A stretch of 11,426 nucleotides of DNA from CAYLLT01 sp964591605 (GTDB lineage Bacteria > Planctomycetota > Phycisphaerae > UBA1845 > PWPN01), in assembly GCA_964591605.1 (NCBI GenBank), contig CAZQEN010000261.1, positions 1 to 11,426 of the forward strand, given 5' to 3'. The notes under the pieces are model-generated. The model did not search any database. It was not told where the DNA came from and saw only the letters and a list, made by a program, of their open reading frames with translations. Below are positions 5,009 through 11,426 of the stretch, in pieces. The position numbers and the translations under genes were made by a program. The stretch's first letter is position 1, and the number at the start of each line of letters is the position of its first letter.

Positions 5009-7891
5009 GTGCACCAGCAAGCCCAGATCTACAGGAAACTTCGGTGGCCTGCCTGCCTGAGCGTCTCATGCGTGGGCCTGCTGGCCGGCTGCGCCCAGCT
5101 CTCCTTTGACGGCGCCCTGCAGATCTGGGCCGTGCCCGAGCATGTGGCTCTCTCGCGGGAGACCCTCCCCGAACCTGAGAACGACATCTTCAGCCAGACG
5201 GCCCGCCGCATCCGCCTCGATGCCGCCATCAACGAGACGATTGCCTTTCAGCTCGCCCTGAGGACCGCGTCCCTGCCCGTCCGCGTGACGGGCGTCTCCC
5301 TGCCCCCCTTCGAGCGGGGTCAGGTGACCTTCCCGCCCGAGAGCGTCGAGATCTTCCGCGAACAGTGGATCTTAGCCAGTCAGTTCCCGTCGTGGTACCT
5401 GCGTCTGACGCCTCACCTGAGTCAGCCGCGGGAGATCGCCGACCCGTTGATTCCGCTGAGTGCCCCGGCCGGCGCGCTCCCGCTCGACGTTCGCGCCGGC
5501 CGAACCGAGGCCTTCTGGATTCGGATCCAGGTTCCCGTCGGCACCGAAGAAGGTGAGTACCAGTCTCAGCTCCGCATCGCGCTGCAGGGTGGCCAGACGC
5601 GCGATCTGCGCGTGACGCTCACCGTGTTCCCATTTGCCCTCCCACAGAGCCGGCACTTCGCCCTCATCACCGGCGTCGATACGGCGACGCTCATCCGCCA
5701 CCACATCGAGGTGGACGGAAAACCGTATGCCCCCGCCCGGCTCACCTTTGACGATCCGCTCTACACGCGGGCGGCCACGCTCATCGATGACACAATGCGG
5801 CTCCTCCACGATCGCCGCTGCAGTCCGCTGATGTCCGACGTCCAGCCGCTGCGCCGCATCAACCCCAGCGGCGAGATGGAGATCGAGTGGAGCGATTATG
5901 ACCGCCTGGTCGCGAGCCTGATCGACGGCACCGCCTATGAGGACCGCGCCGCCTCGATCGCGTGGCCCCTGCCCGTCAGCGAGCGCGAGCCCGCCCCCAG
6001 CGCGTTCGGCGGCTGGGGCTCGCCGGGCTATCACGACATGCTCCGCACGTACCTTCGCGAGTGTGTGGCGCATTTCGAGCAGAAGGGGTGGCTCGACCGG
6101 CACTTCCTGTGGATCTCGGTCCCCGCCACGGAGCGCGGCGAACGCTATCGCCAGTTCGAGCAGCTCGCGCGTCTGGCCCACGAGGTCGATCCGCGCATCA
6201 ACGTGGTCTGCGACCTGACGCCGCAGCCGATGACCGAATACGGCTGGCAGAACGACCCGTTCATCGACCTGACCGACGTGGTCCGCACGTGGGCCACGCC
6301 GGCCCGCCTCATGGATCCGTCCGCCCTGGCCCGGCAGCGCGAGCGGGGCAAAACCACGTGGCTCTCGTGCGATCAGCCGCCCTACAGCGGCTCGCTCTCC
6401 GTCCTGGCCGGGCCGGCCCACGCCCGCTCGGTCTCCTGGGAGGCGTTCCGCTACGGCCTGACCGGCGTGCTGCTGCCCTGCATCAACCGGTGGCCCGTTG
6501 ACGGCGTGCCGCGGGCCGAAGAGAGCGAATCGACGGTGATCTGGCCGGGGAAGGCCTACGGGCTCTCCTCCCCGGTGCCCTCTATTCGCTTGGAGAGGCT
6601 TCTTCGCGGAGCACAGGACTACGAGTATCTCTGGCTCCTTCAGCAGAACCAGCGCGGGGCCATCGCCCGCATCATCGCGGCTGACCTCTTCTCGTACGGC
6701 GGCACGCAGTGCTACGGCGAGCATTTCCTGGACGGGCGGCCCCACGGGTGGGTCTCCGACCCCGTCGGCTGGTCGCTGGCCCGGCGCGTCATGGCCCGCG
6801 AAATCGCCGCCGCGGTCGCCGGGAGCGGTTCGCAGGAAGCGGGCCCGACGGCCGAACAGCTCGCCGAGTCGTTGGATCAGCAGATGGAGTGGCGGCGGCT
6901 GGCCCAGACTGTCCGGCAGGTGCGCAGCCAGGTGGAAGGCGTGCGCGTGCAACTGGCTGAAAAAGGGAGCCAGAACCTGGCCATGGAGGTGCAGGCGACG
7001 GTCTCGGCCTTCAATGCCACGCGCCAGCCGTTCACCGCCACGCTCCAGTTCTCCGAGCTTCCTGCCGGCTGGAAGGCGGCGGGCGATCCGGCATCCATCG
7101 AGGCGCTGCCCCCGGGCCGGCTGACCCGCCGCGTGGTCCGCGCCCAGACCGACACCATCCTCCCCAGTGCGGACGGCGTTCTGCCGGTGCAGATCCAGGT
7201 CGACCCCGAGACGCAGCCGATCAGCGGCCGGCTCTGCGTCCTGACCTCGCAGCACCTGACCCGCCCGCTGCAGGTGGATGGCCGTCTCGATGACTGGCCG
7301 CTGGGCACCACCAACGTCGCGGCTGATTTCGTGCTGGTCGGGGCCCAGGAAATCCCCAAGGAAGGCCGCCGGACCCCCGACCGCCCCGCCCTCGGCACGA
7401 CGGTCTTCGTGTGTCACGATGCCGAGTACCTCTACGTGGCGTTCAACTGCGAGGATGACGCCAACGCCCCCCGCCACGTTACCCGCAGCAATGCCGTGGC
7501 GTACGACGGGCTCTGGCCGACCGGTGAGGACGTGCTCGAGATCATCATCGATCCGACCGGCCGGGCCCTCGCCCCCGGCGACGTGCTTCACATCCTGCTC
7601 AAGATGAACGGGGTGGTCATCACCGAGCACGGCGCGCCCTGCCTGACCCCGGTCGCCCCGTGCTCGCCCTGGACCAGCGGGGTAATCGGCGCGGTCGACG
7701 AGCGTTCACACGCCCACCGCCGGACGGCCGAAATCCGCATCCCCGTCAAGTCGCTCGGCCCGCTCGCCCCGATCTTCGGCATCAACTTCGCCCGCTACAC
7801 CGCCCGCCTGGGCGAATACGCCTCCTGGTCCGGCGCCCGCCGATACCTCTACAGCCCCGTCACCCTGGGAAACATCCGGCTGGGGCAGTGA
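5009..7891 (+). CDS. Secreted GH123/DUF4091-like lipoprotein with C-terminal CBM9-like module, about 960 aa
   Basis: From a GTG at 5009 the protein has a near-ideal lipoprotein signal: RKLRW, a hydrophobic stretch, then LAGC with the lipid Cys at residue 28. Earlier in-frame starts (TTG 4904, ATG 4943) would add a non-signal-like Arg/Pro-rich leader, and none of the starts has a clear ribosome site. Next come a GH123-type N-terminal sandwich (ADPLIPL near 143, FWIRIQVP near 170), a DUF4091/GH123-like barrel ending in WPGKAYG and PSIRLERLLRGAQDYEYL (about 515-541), and from about 754 a CBM9-like module (VDGRLDDWP...DAEYLYVAF...EDVLEIIID). Family members act on amino-sugar glycans. The Asp-Glu-Pro motif expected in the barrel is not evident (WISVPATERGERY near 370), so catalysis is doubtful. 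The symporter gene 89 bp downstream suggests a glycan-use pair. Confidence 0.82.
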   Translation: MHQQAQIYRKLRWPACLSVSCVGLLAGCAQLSFDGALQIWAVPEHVALSRETLPEPENDIFSQTARRIRLDAAINETIAFQLALRTASLPVRVTGVSLPPFERGQVTFPPESVEIFREQWILASQFPSWYLRLTPHLSQPREIADPLIPLSAPAGALPLDVRAGRTEAFWIRIQVPVGTEEGEYQSQLRIALQGGQTRDLRVTLTVFPFALPQSRHFALITGVDTATLIRHHIEVDGKPYAPARLTFDDPLYTRAATLIDDTMRLLHDRRCSPLMSDVQPLRRINPSGEMEIEWSDYDRLVASLIDGTAYEDRAASIAWPLPVSEREPAPSAFGGWGSPGYHDMLRTYLRECVAHFEQKGWLDRHFLWISVPATERGERYRQFEQLARLAHEVDPRINVVCDLTPQPMTEYGWQNDPFIDLTDVVRTWATPARLMDPSALARQRERGKTTWLSCDQPPYSGSLSVLAGPAHARSVSWEAFRYGLTGVLLPCINRWPVDGVPRAEESESTVIWPGKAYGLSSPVPSIRLERLLRGAQDYEYLWLLQQNQRGAIARIIAADLFSYGGTQCYGEHFLDGRPHGWVSDPVGWSLARRVMAREIAAAVAGSGSQEAGPTAEQLAESLDQQMEWRRLAQTVRQVRSQVEGVRVQLAEKGSQNLAMEVQATVSAFNATRQPFTATLQFSELPAGWKAAGDPASIEALPPGRLTRRVVRAQTDTILPSADGVLPVQIQVDPETQPISGRLCVLTSQHLTRPLQVDGRLDDWPLGTTNVAADFVLVGAQEIPKEGRRTPDRPALGTTVFVCHDAEYLYVAFNCEDDANAPRHVTRSNAVAYDGLWPTGEDVLEIIIDPTGRALAPGDVLHILLKMNGVVITEHGAPCLTPVAPCSPWTSGVIGAVDERSHAHRRTAEIRIPVKSLGPLAPIFGINFARYTARLGEYASWSGARRYLYSPVTLGNIRLGQ

Positions 7892-7980
7892 GACTCGGCG
7901 CGGATTCGGCGACCACGCGTGATGATCACTTCTGCAGCCGCTTCTCATGCGGCGGAACGTGGCTTATCCTGCTGCGGCAC

Positions 7981-9573
7981 ATGAATGTCATTGATGCAAT
8001 CATCGTCGCCGCTTCGCTGCTGATCGTCGTGACCCTGGGCCTCTGGGCCTCGCGCCGACAGGAACGCACGGCCGAGGCTTACTTCCTTGCCTCGGGCCGC
8101 ATGCCGTGGTGGATCATCGGCTCGGCCTTCGTTTCCACGAGCGTTTCGAGCGAGCAGATCGTCGGAACCATCGGGCAGGCCTACGCCCACGGCATGGGCG
8201 TCGCCAACTGGGAGGTCTGGAGCCTGCCCGTCTACGCCCCGCTCATTCTGCTGTTCATCCCGATCTACCTGAAGAACCGCGTGACGACGGTGCCGGATTT
8301 CCTGAGCCGCCGGTACGGGCCGCGCTGCGCGGATGTCTACAGTTGGGTCATGCTTGTGGCCTACGTGTTTGTCTTCTCGGTGCCGGTGCTCTATGGCGGC
8401 AGCCTGGCGCTGTCCGCTCTCGCCGGCCTCGATTTCTATCTCGTGCTCTGGGCAACGGTCGTCCTGGTCGGGCTCTACACGGTCAAGGGCGGGCTCGCTT
8501 CCGTCATGTGGACCGATGCGGCCCAGTGCGTGATGCTCCTGGGCGGAGGAGTGGTCCTTTTCTTCATCGCTCTCACCCAGGTGCCCGGGGGATGGTCCGC
8601 GATGGTCAGCGCCGCCCCGCAGCGCTTTCACCTCTATCATCCGGCAGGCGATGACACCGCTCCATTCCTGGGCCTCCTGGCCGGGAGCCTGGGCGTCTTC
8701 ATCTTCTACCAGGCCACCAACCAGGTCATGATCCAGCGTGTCCTCGGCGCCCGATCGAGCTGGGACGGCTGCATGGGCATCATCTTCGCCGGCCTGATCA
8801 ACCTGCTGCGCCCGCTGGTCACATGCTTTCTGGGCTTCATCGTCTACCACTGGATTCACGACCTGGGCCGGGCGCCCGCACTGGCCGACAAAGACCTGGC
8901 GTTCTCGTTTGCCCTCCGCGAATTCGCCCCGCAATGGGGTCTGCGCGGGATCATCCTCGCCGGCTTTCTGGCGGCCGTCATGTCCACCGTCAGCGCACTG
9001 GCCAACTCCACCGCGACGCTCTTCTCGCTCGACGTGTACCGCAAGCTGATCGATCCGGCCGCGGACGACCGGCATCTGGTGCGGGTCGGGCGATGGGCCT
9101 CGCTGCTGTGTCTGCTGATCGCGGGGCTCACCGCCCCGGCCGTCGGCCGCCTGGGCGGTATCTTCCCCTACTTTCAGACCGGCGTGACGTTCCTCGCCGT
9201 GCCGTTCGCATCCGTGATCCTCGTGGGCATCCTCTGGAGGCGGGCCAACGATGCCGGCGGACTCTTCGGCACCGCCGGGGGCGTGGTCATCGCCCTCGCG
9301 GCCATGGCGCTGCATCTCTGGGCAAAGTCGCAAGGCATCGGCATTCACTGGCTCTACAGCGCCTTTTTCGCCCAGCTCGTTGTGCTCGCCGGAATCGTCG
9401 TCGTCTCGCTCGCCACCCCCCCGCCGCCGCTGTCCCGGATCGACTCACTCGTCTGGAGGCCCGCCCTGCTAGCCCAGCTCCGCGACCCCACCCGCCCCTG
9501 GTACAAGCGCCTGACCCTGTGGTTTGTCATCTACGGATCTCTGTGGATCGGCTTCTACGTGTATTGGTGGTAG
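7981..9573 (+). CDS. Sodium:solute symporter (SSS/SGLT family), 530 aa
   Basis: This inner-membrane transporter couples solute uptake to sodium. The ATG at 7981 begins directly with the first membrane helix (NVIDAIIVAASLLIVVTLGLWAS), and the open frame further upstream overlaps the lipoprotein gene and is not used. About 13 hydrophobic segments follow. Family signs include EAYFLASGRMPWWIIGSAFVS after TM1, SSEQIVGTIGQAY in TM2, VPDFLSRRYG, and AAVMSTVSALANSTATLFSLDVYR (about residues 330-355), which carries the Ser/Thr residues of the second sodium site. Length is typical for sugar/vitamin-type SSS members. The substrate cannot be read from sequence; the neighbouring glycan-processing-type lipoprotein suggests a sugar or amino sugar. 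No clear Shine-Dalgarno precedes the start, and a small GCCGC/GCGGC hairpin lies in the 89-bp spacer. Co-transcription with the upstream gene is plausible. Confidence 0.93.
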   Translation: MNVIDAIIVAASLLIVVTLGLWASRRQERTAEAYFLASGRMPWWIIGSAFVSTSVSSEQIVGTIGQAYAHGMGVANWEVWSLPVYAPLILLFIPIYLKNRVTTVPDFLSRRYGPRCADVYSWVMLVAYVFVFSVPVLYGGSLALSALAGLDFYLVLWATVVLVGLYTVKGGLASVMWTDAAQCVMLLGGGVVLFFIALTQVPGGWSAMVSAAPQRFHLYHPAGDDTAPFLGLLAGSLGVFIFYQATNQVMIQRVLGARSSWDGCMGIIFAGLINLLRPLVTCFLGFIVYHWIHDLGRAPALADKDLAFSFALREFAPQWGLRGIILAGFLAAVMSTVSALANSTATLFSLDVYRKLIDPAADDRHLVRVGRWASLLCLLIAGLTAPAVGRLGGIFPYFQTGVTFLAVPFASVILVGILWRRANDAGGLFGTAGGVVIALAAMALHLWAKSQGIGIHWLYSAFFAQLVVLAGIVVVSLATPPPPLSRIDSLVWRPALLAQLRDPTRPWYKRLTLWFVIYGSLWIGFYVYWW

Positions 9574-9635
9574 AATGCGGGCGTCCACAAGCCATTTCCC
9601 GCGCAGAAGCTGGCGCGGCAGCCGGCTCGCGCTCG

Positions 9636-9920
9636 ATGCTCCGACCATTCTGGTCTGCCCTGAGCAACAAGCAGGCGGATGTGGATCGAAGCGGTTCCAT
9701 CACAATGGCGGAGGCATTCGCCTGGGCGTATCGCAGCGAACTCGAGAAAGAGCAGCAGGTCCTGGAGCCCCGCGGGGACTGGTTCGGTCTGGATTCCACC
9801 CCCACCCCAGACATCGAGTCTCAGATCCTGCCTCATCTGAGCATGCTGGGCGCCGCAAATGAAGCCGATTTCGAGGCGCCGCTGGGCAAGCCTCGTTCGC
9901 CCGAGAAACCCTCTCCGTAG
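9636..9920 (+). CDS. Small EF-hand-like protein or C-terminal remnant, 94 aa
   Basis: The frame begins at ATG 9636, 62 bp after the symporter. Its key segment, ALSNKQADVDRSGSITMAEA (residues about 7-26), matches a calcium-loop pattern D-x-D-x-S-x-x-x-x-x-x-E. A charged helix (YRSELEKEQQ) and GDWFGLDSTPTPDIESQILP follow. This resembles the 'D.D.DG..s..EAf' end of larger planctomycete proteins (for example caspase/C13-like proteins) that close with an EF-hand-like repeat, so it may be the tail of a gene whose front was lost. No signal peptide, membrane segment or Shine-Dalgarno is visible. The overlapping frame starting at 9575 is Arg/Gly/Pro-rich and looks like a shadow. Coding is likely from composition and motif; function is unknown. 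Confidence 0.6.
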   Translation: MLRPFWSALSNKQADVDRSGSITMAEAFAWAYRSELEKEQQVLEPRGDWFGLDSTPTPDIESQILPHLSMLGAANEADFEAPLGKPRSPEKPSP

Positions 9921-10017
9921 CCACCCTGTCTTTGCCAACCCCCGCTCCTCGGCCGATGTTGACCGCCATCAGCACCTGGAGCGTCAGCGACAGGCCCGAC
10001 TCGCGAACGAGAGCACC

Positions 10018-10055
10018 CCCCGAACGCAGACAAGGCCCCTCACTGACGTTCGGGG
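10018..10055. repeat. Inverted repeat within a planctomycete-type dispersed repeat
   Basis: CCCCGAACG (10018-10026) and its exact complement CGTTCGGGG (10047-10055) flank a 20-nt loop. The stretch from about 10031 to 10060 (GGCCCCTCACTGACGTTCGG and neighbours) resembles a dispersed element whose spurious translation, RPLTDVRGSDV, recurs in many planctomycete genomes. This lies in the 296-bp gap between the EF-hand-like gene and the sigma factor gene. Confidence 0.5.
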
Positions 10056-10069
10056 TTCTGATGTTTGCC

Positions 10070-10125
10070 CCAGCCGGTTCTGGGATGGCGGCAACGAAAC
10101 CTCCTGGCTGGCAAGCCGCTTTTTT
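10070..10125 (+). terminator. Possible terminator before the sigma factor gene
   Basis: CCAGCCGGTT (10070-10079) can pair with AACC (10098-10101) plus TGGCTGG (10105-10111), with a bulge. A smaller alternative, GGCT-GGCA-AGCC (10106-10117), is followed two bases later by six T (10120-10125). The stems are imperfect or short, but the T-run and the position, downstream of 9920 and upstream of a new promoter, fit a transcription stop. Confidence 0.35.
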
Positions 10126-10156
10126 CACACTTTTTCGATTCGTGTGCGGAATCCGT

Positions 10157-10185
10157 TTGACAATCCGCGAAGTTTGGTATATGTT
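10157..10185 (+). promoter_or_regulatory. Sigma-70-type promoter and ribosome binding site of the sigma factor gene
   Basis: A perfect TTGACA (10157-10162) and TATGTT (10180-10185, 4 of 6) are separated by 17 bp. A start near 10192 gives a leader of about 25 nt, which contains GGAGAG (10206-10211) five bases before the ATG at 10217. The gene therefore has its own housekeeping-type promoter. Confidence 0.65.
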
Positions 10186-10216
10186 AGGTTCATAGCGCAG
10201 ACGCCGGAGAGCCACG

Positions 10217-11146
10217 ATGGGTACTTCTCAGGCGCCTGAATCGGAAGCCAGTCACGTTCGGGCCTTGTCATCAGAGCAACGCGACCTGGCCGGCCGGCAC
10301 CTGCGGCTGGTCGCGATGCACCTGCGGAATCGCGTGCCGACACCGCGCCAGCCGCGGCGACAACGCGAGTATGACGATCTCTACCAGGAGGGCTGTCTGG
10401 CCCTCGTGCGGGCGGCGGGGCGGTTTCGGCCGGGCCGCGACGGCCAGTTCGCCGCGTACGCCCTGCCGAGGGTCCGGGGTGCCGTCCACGTCGCCCTGCA
10501 CGAGTACTTCGACACGATTCGTGTGCCCATGCGCGCCCGCCGCACCTGCTCAGAAGGCAACGACCCGGCCGGTGCGCCGGTCGGCCCCCTTCCCGAGGAC
10601 CTGGTGACGTTCGATCCGCCTCGCGCTGACCGGCGGCGGTCGAACGACACCATCCGGCACCTGCTGCGCGCCCGCTTCGAGCGCGCCGTCCGAGCGGCCG
10701 TCCAGGAGCTCCAAGACGGTGCCCTGCGCGCCCCCGCCCGCCGGGCCGCTCTTGCCCGAATCGCCGCGGAGCGCGTCCTGATCTCGCTCGAATCGGCCCG
10801 CACGCCCCTGCGCACCATTGCCGACGAGTGCGGTATCTCCAGCGGGCGGGCCTGCGAGTACGAGCATCGACTGCTCCATCGCACCCGCGAGCTCATGCGC
10901 GACGACCCGCAGATCCCCCTGCTCGTCCAGTATGCCCGCCGCGCCCACCTCGGCTACGAGACGCGGCCCGACGAACGCTGCCTGCAACAGCTCGAGCAGG
11001 CCGAGCTGCGCCGGTTCCGCCGCCAATTCGCCGCCCTGCCGCAACCCCGGCGCGCCGATCTGGTCTACCGACTTCTTGAAGCCTCCACTTCCCGTATCAC
11101 CGACATCGCCGTCAACCTCTACCGCCTCGCCGCTGCCCGGCTGTGA
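10217..11146 (+). CDS. Sigma-70 family RNA polymerase sigma factor, atypical, 309 aa
   Basis: The start is fixed by GGAGAG five bases upstream. Region 2 is clear around residues 52-100: YDDLYQEGCLALVRAAGRF (2.1/2.2, core polymerase binding), FAAYALPRVRGAVHVALHEY (2.3/2.4, -10 melting and recognition), then IRVP. A charged linker of about 95 residues stands where region 3 would be. A region-4-like helix-turn-helix follows (about 195-227: TPLRTIADECGISSGRACEYEHRLLHRTRELM) for the -35 box. Unusually it is not at the end: about 80 more residues (acidic/basic helical, QLEQAELRRFRRQFAALPQP) come after it. It would redirect RNA polymerase to a subset of promoters; the regulon is unknown. No anti-sigma gene is adjacent. 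The family call is strong and the subclass is unclear; the arrangement does not match a compact ECF factor. Confidence 0.85.
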   Translation: MGTSQAPESEASHVRALSSEQRDLAGRHLRLVAMHLRNRVPTPRQPRRQREYDDLYQEGCLALVRAAGRFRPGRDGQFAAYALPRVRGAVHVALHEYFDTIRVPMRARRTCSEGNDPAGAPVGPLPEDLVTFDPPRADRRRSNDTIRHLLRARFERAVRAAVQELQDGALRAPARRAALARIAAERVLISLESARTPLRTIADECGISSGRACEYEHRLLHRTRELMRDDPQIPLLVQYARRAHLGYETRPDERCLQQLEQAELRRFRRQFAALPQPRRADLVYRLLEASTSRITDIAVNLYRLAAARL

Positions 11147-11174
11147 CAGAACCGGTGTCGATTGACCGGGAGGG

Positions 11175-11350
11175 GTCTGGCAATGCTTTCGAGCGTGCAC
11201 GAGTGGGTCCCGTCTGTTCGCTGCGGCCAATCCCGCCTTCGGCGGACCGGACGGGACCTCGGCCGGACGAGACCCTCCCCGATCGGAGGTCCGGTCCGGT
11301 CCCGGCGCGCCGGGAGACCTGCCAGCCCGCTCCTCAGGTGATTGCCAGAC
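11175..11350. repeat. Nested inverted repeats, 176 bp, possible palindromic element
   Basis: GTCTGGCAAT (11175-11184) and its exact complement ATTGCCAGAC (11341-11350) enclose further palindromes. These are GGTCCCGTC/GACGGGACC (11206-11214, 11250-11258) around CCGCC-TTC-GGCGG (11233-11245), three tandem GGTCC units, and the 14-bp palindrome CCCGGCGCGCCGGG. No coding frame here is convincing. It could be a miniature mobile element or a structured 3' region of the sigma factor transcript. Confidence 0.5.
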
Positions 11351-11391
11351 TGACCGCGAGGGTCCGTGACAGCTTGGGCGGGGTGGCATGG

Positions 11392-11426
11392 GCAGCTTCG
11401 GCTTCGCGGAGCGAAGCCGAAGCTGC
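11392..11426. repeat. Perfect 16-bp palindrome at the contig end
   Basis: GCAGCTTCGGCTTCGC (11392-11407), loop GGA, and the exact complement (11411-11426) end on the last base of the window. The flanking GGGTGGCATGG on the left suggests the full repeat may extend symmetrically beyond the contig. Such palindromic dispersed repeats often stop assemblers, which would explain the contig end. Confidence 0.75.

Noticed and set aside
5372..7630. Long minus-strand frame (752 codons) opposite the lipoprotein
   Set aside because: It has shadow composition without any motif, and it is fully explained by high GC in the real gene.
7945..9348. Minus-strand frame (467 codons) opposite the symporter
   Set aside because: It is charged, His/Asp/Gly-rich, without membrane segments or motifs; the plus strand is a clear SSS transporter.
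9575..9862. Overlapping ORF in another frame after the symporter
   Set aside because: Arg/Gly/Pro-rich shadow; the frame starting at 9636 carries the EF-hand-like motif and balanced composition.

Overview
This GC-rich window looks like a metagenome-derived contig from a planctomycete or a close relative (Planctomycetota/PVC). The phylum rests on style rather than a marker gene: short palindromic dispersed repeats typical of these genomes, a GH123/DUF4091-type lipoprotein next to a sodium:solute symporter, a divergent sigma-70 factor and an EF-hand-like fragment. A 10-N scaffold gap lies at 307-316, and the contig ends exactly at the end of a perfect palindrome.

Left part (1 to about 3780): one end of an integrative element. 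In order it carries a primase-helicase-like replication protein (5' end outside the window, interrupted by the gap), a small hypothetical protein, an XRE-type helix-turn-helix regulator with its own promoter/operator, a perfect 12-bp palindrome, and a tyrosine recombinase. The recombinase points at the 3' end of a tRNA-Leu(GAG) gene on the opposite strand (3781-3864), the classic layout of a tRNA-targeted integrase. The integrase frame has no stop before the tRNA and runs antisense through it to 4230, so the last ~150 residues of the integrated form are host-derived. Three perfect GTTGTACC repeats at a 12-bp period, about 160 bp from the tRNA, are candidate arm-type integrase sites. A terminator-like hairpin for the tRNA lies inside the element.

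Middle (3865 to 5008): the tRNA leader and promoter, several palindromic repeats including a 114-bp element with 10-bp terminal inverted repeats, a small CBM48-like (glycogen-binding fold) protein on the minus strand, and a ~450-bp divergent intergenic region with inverted repeats.

Right part (5009 to 11426): chromosomal-type genes on the plus strand. A large secreted GH123/DUF4091-like lipoprotein with a C-terminal CBM9-like module is followed by a sodium:solute symporter (a plausible glycan-processing and uptake pair), a small EF-hand-like protein or remnant, and a sigma-70 family factor with a clear promoter, ribosome binding site and unusual C-terminal tail. The last 280 bp hold no gene but dense nested inverted repeats.

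I found no convincing new defence or other multi-gene system. The most interesting part is the integrase/tRNA junction: a recombinase whose C-terminus is rewritten by integration, with repeats and terminators arranged around the target tRNA.
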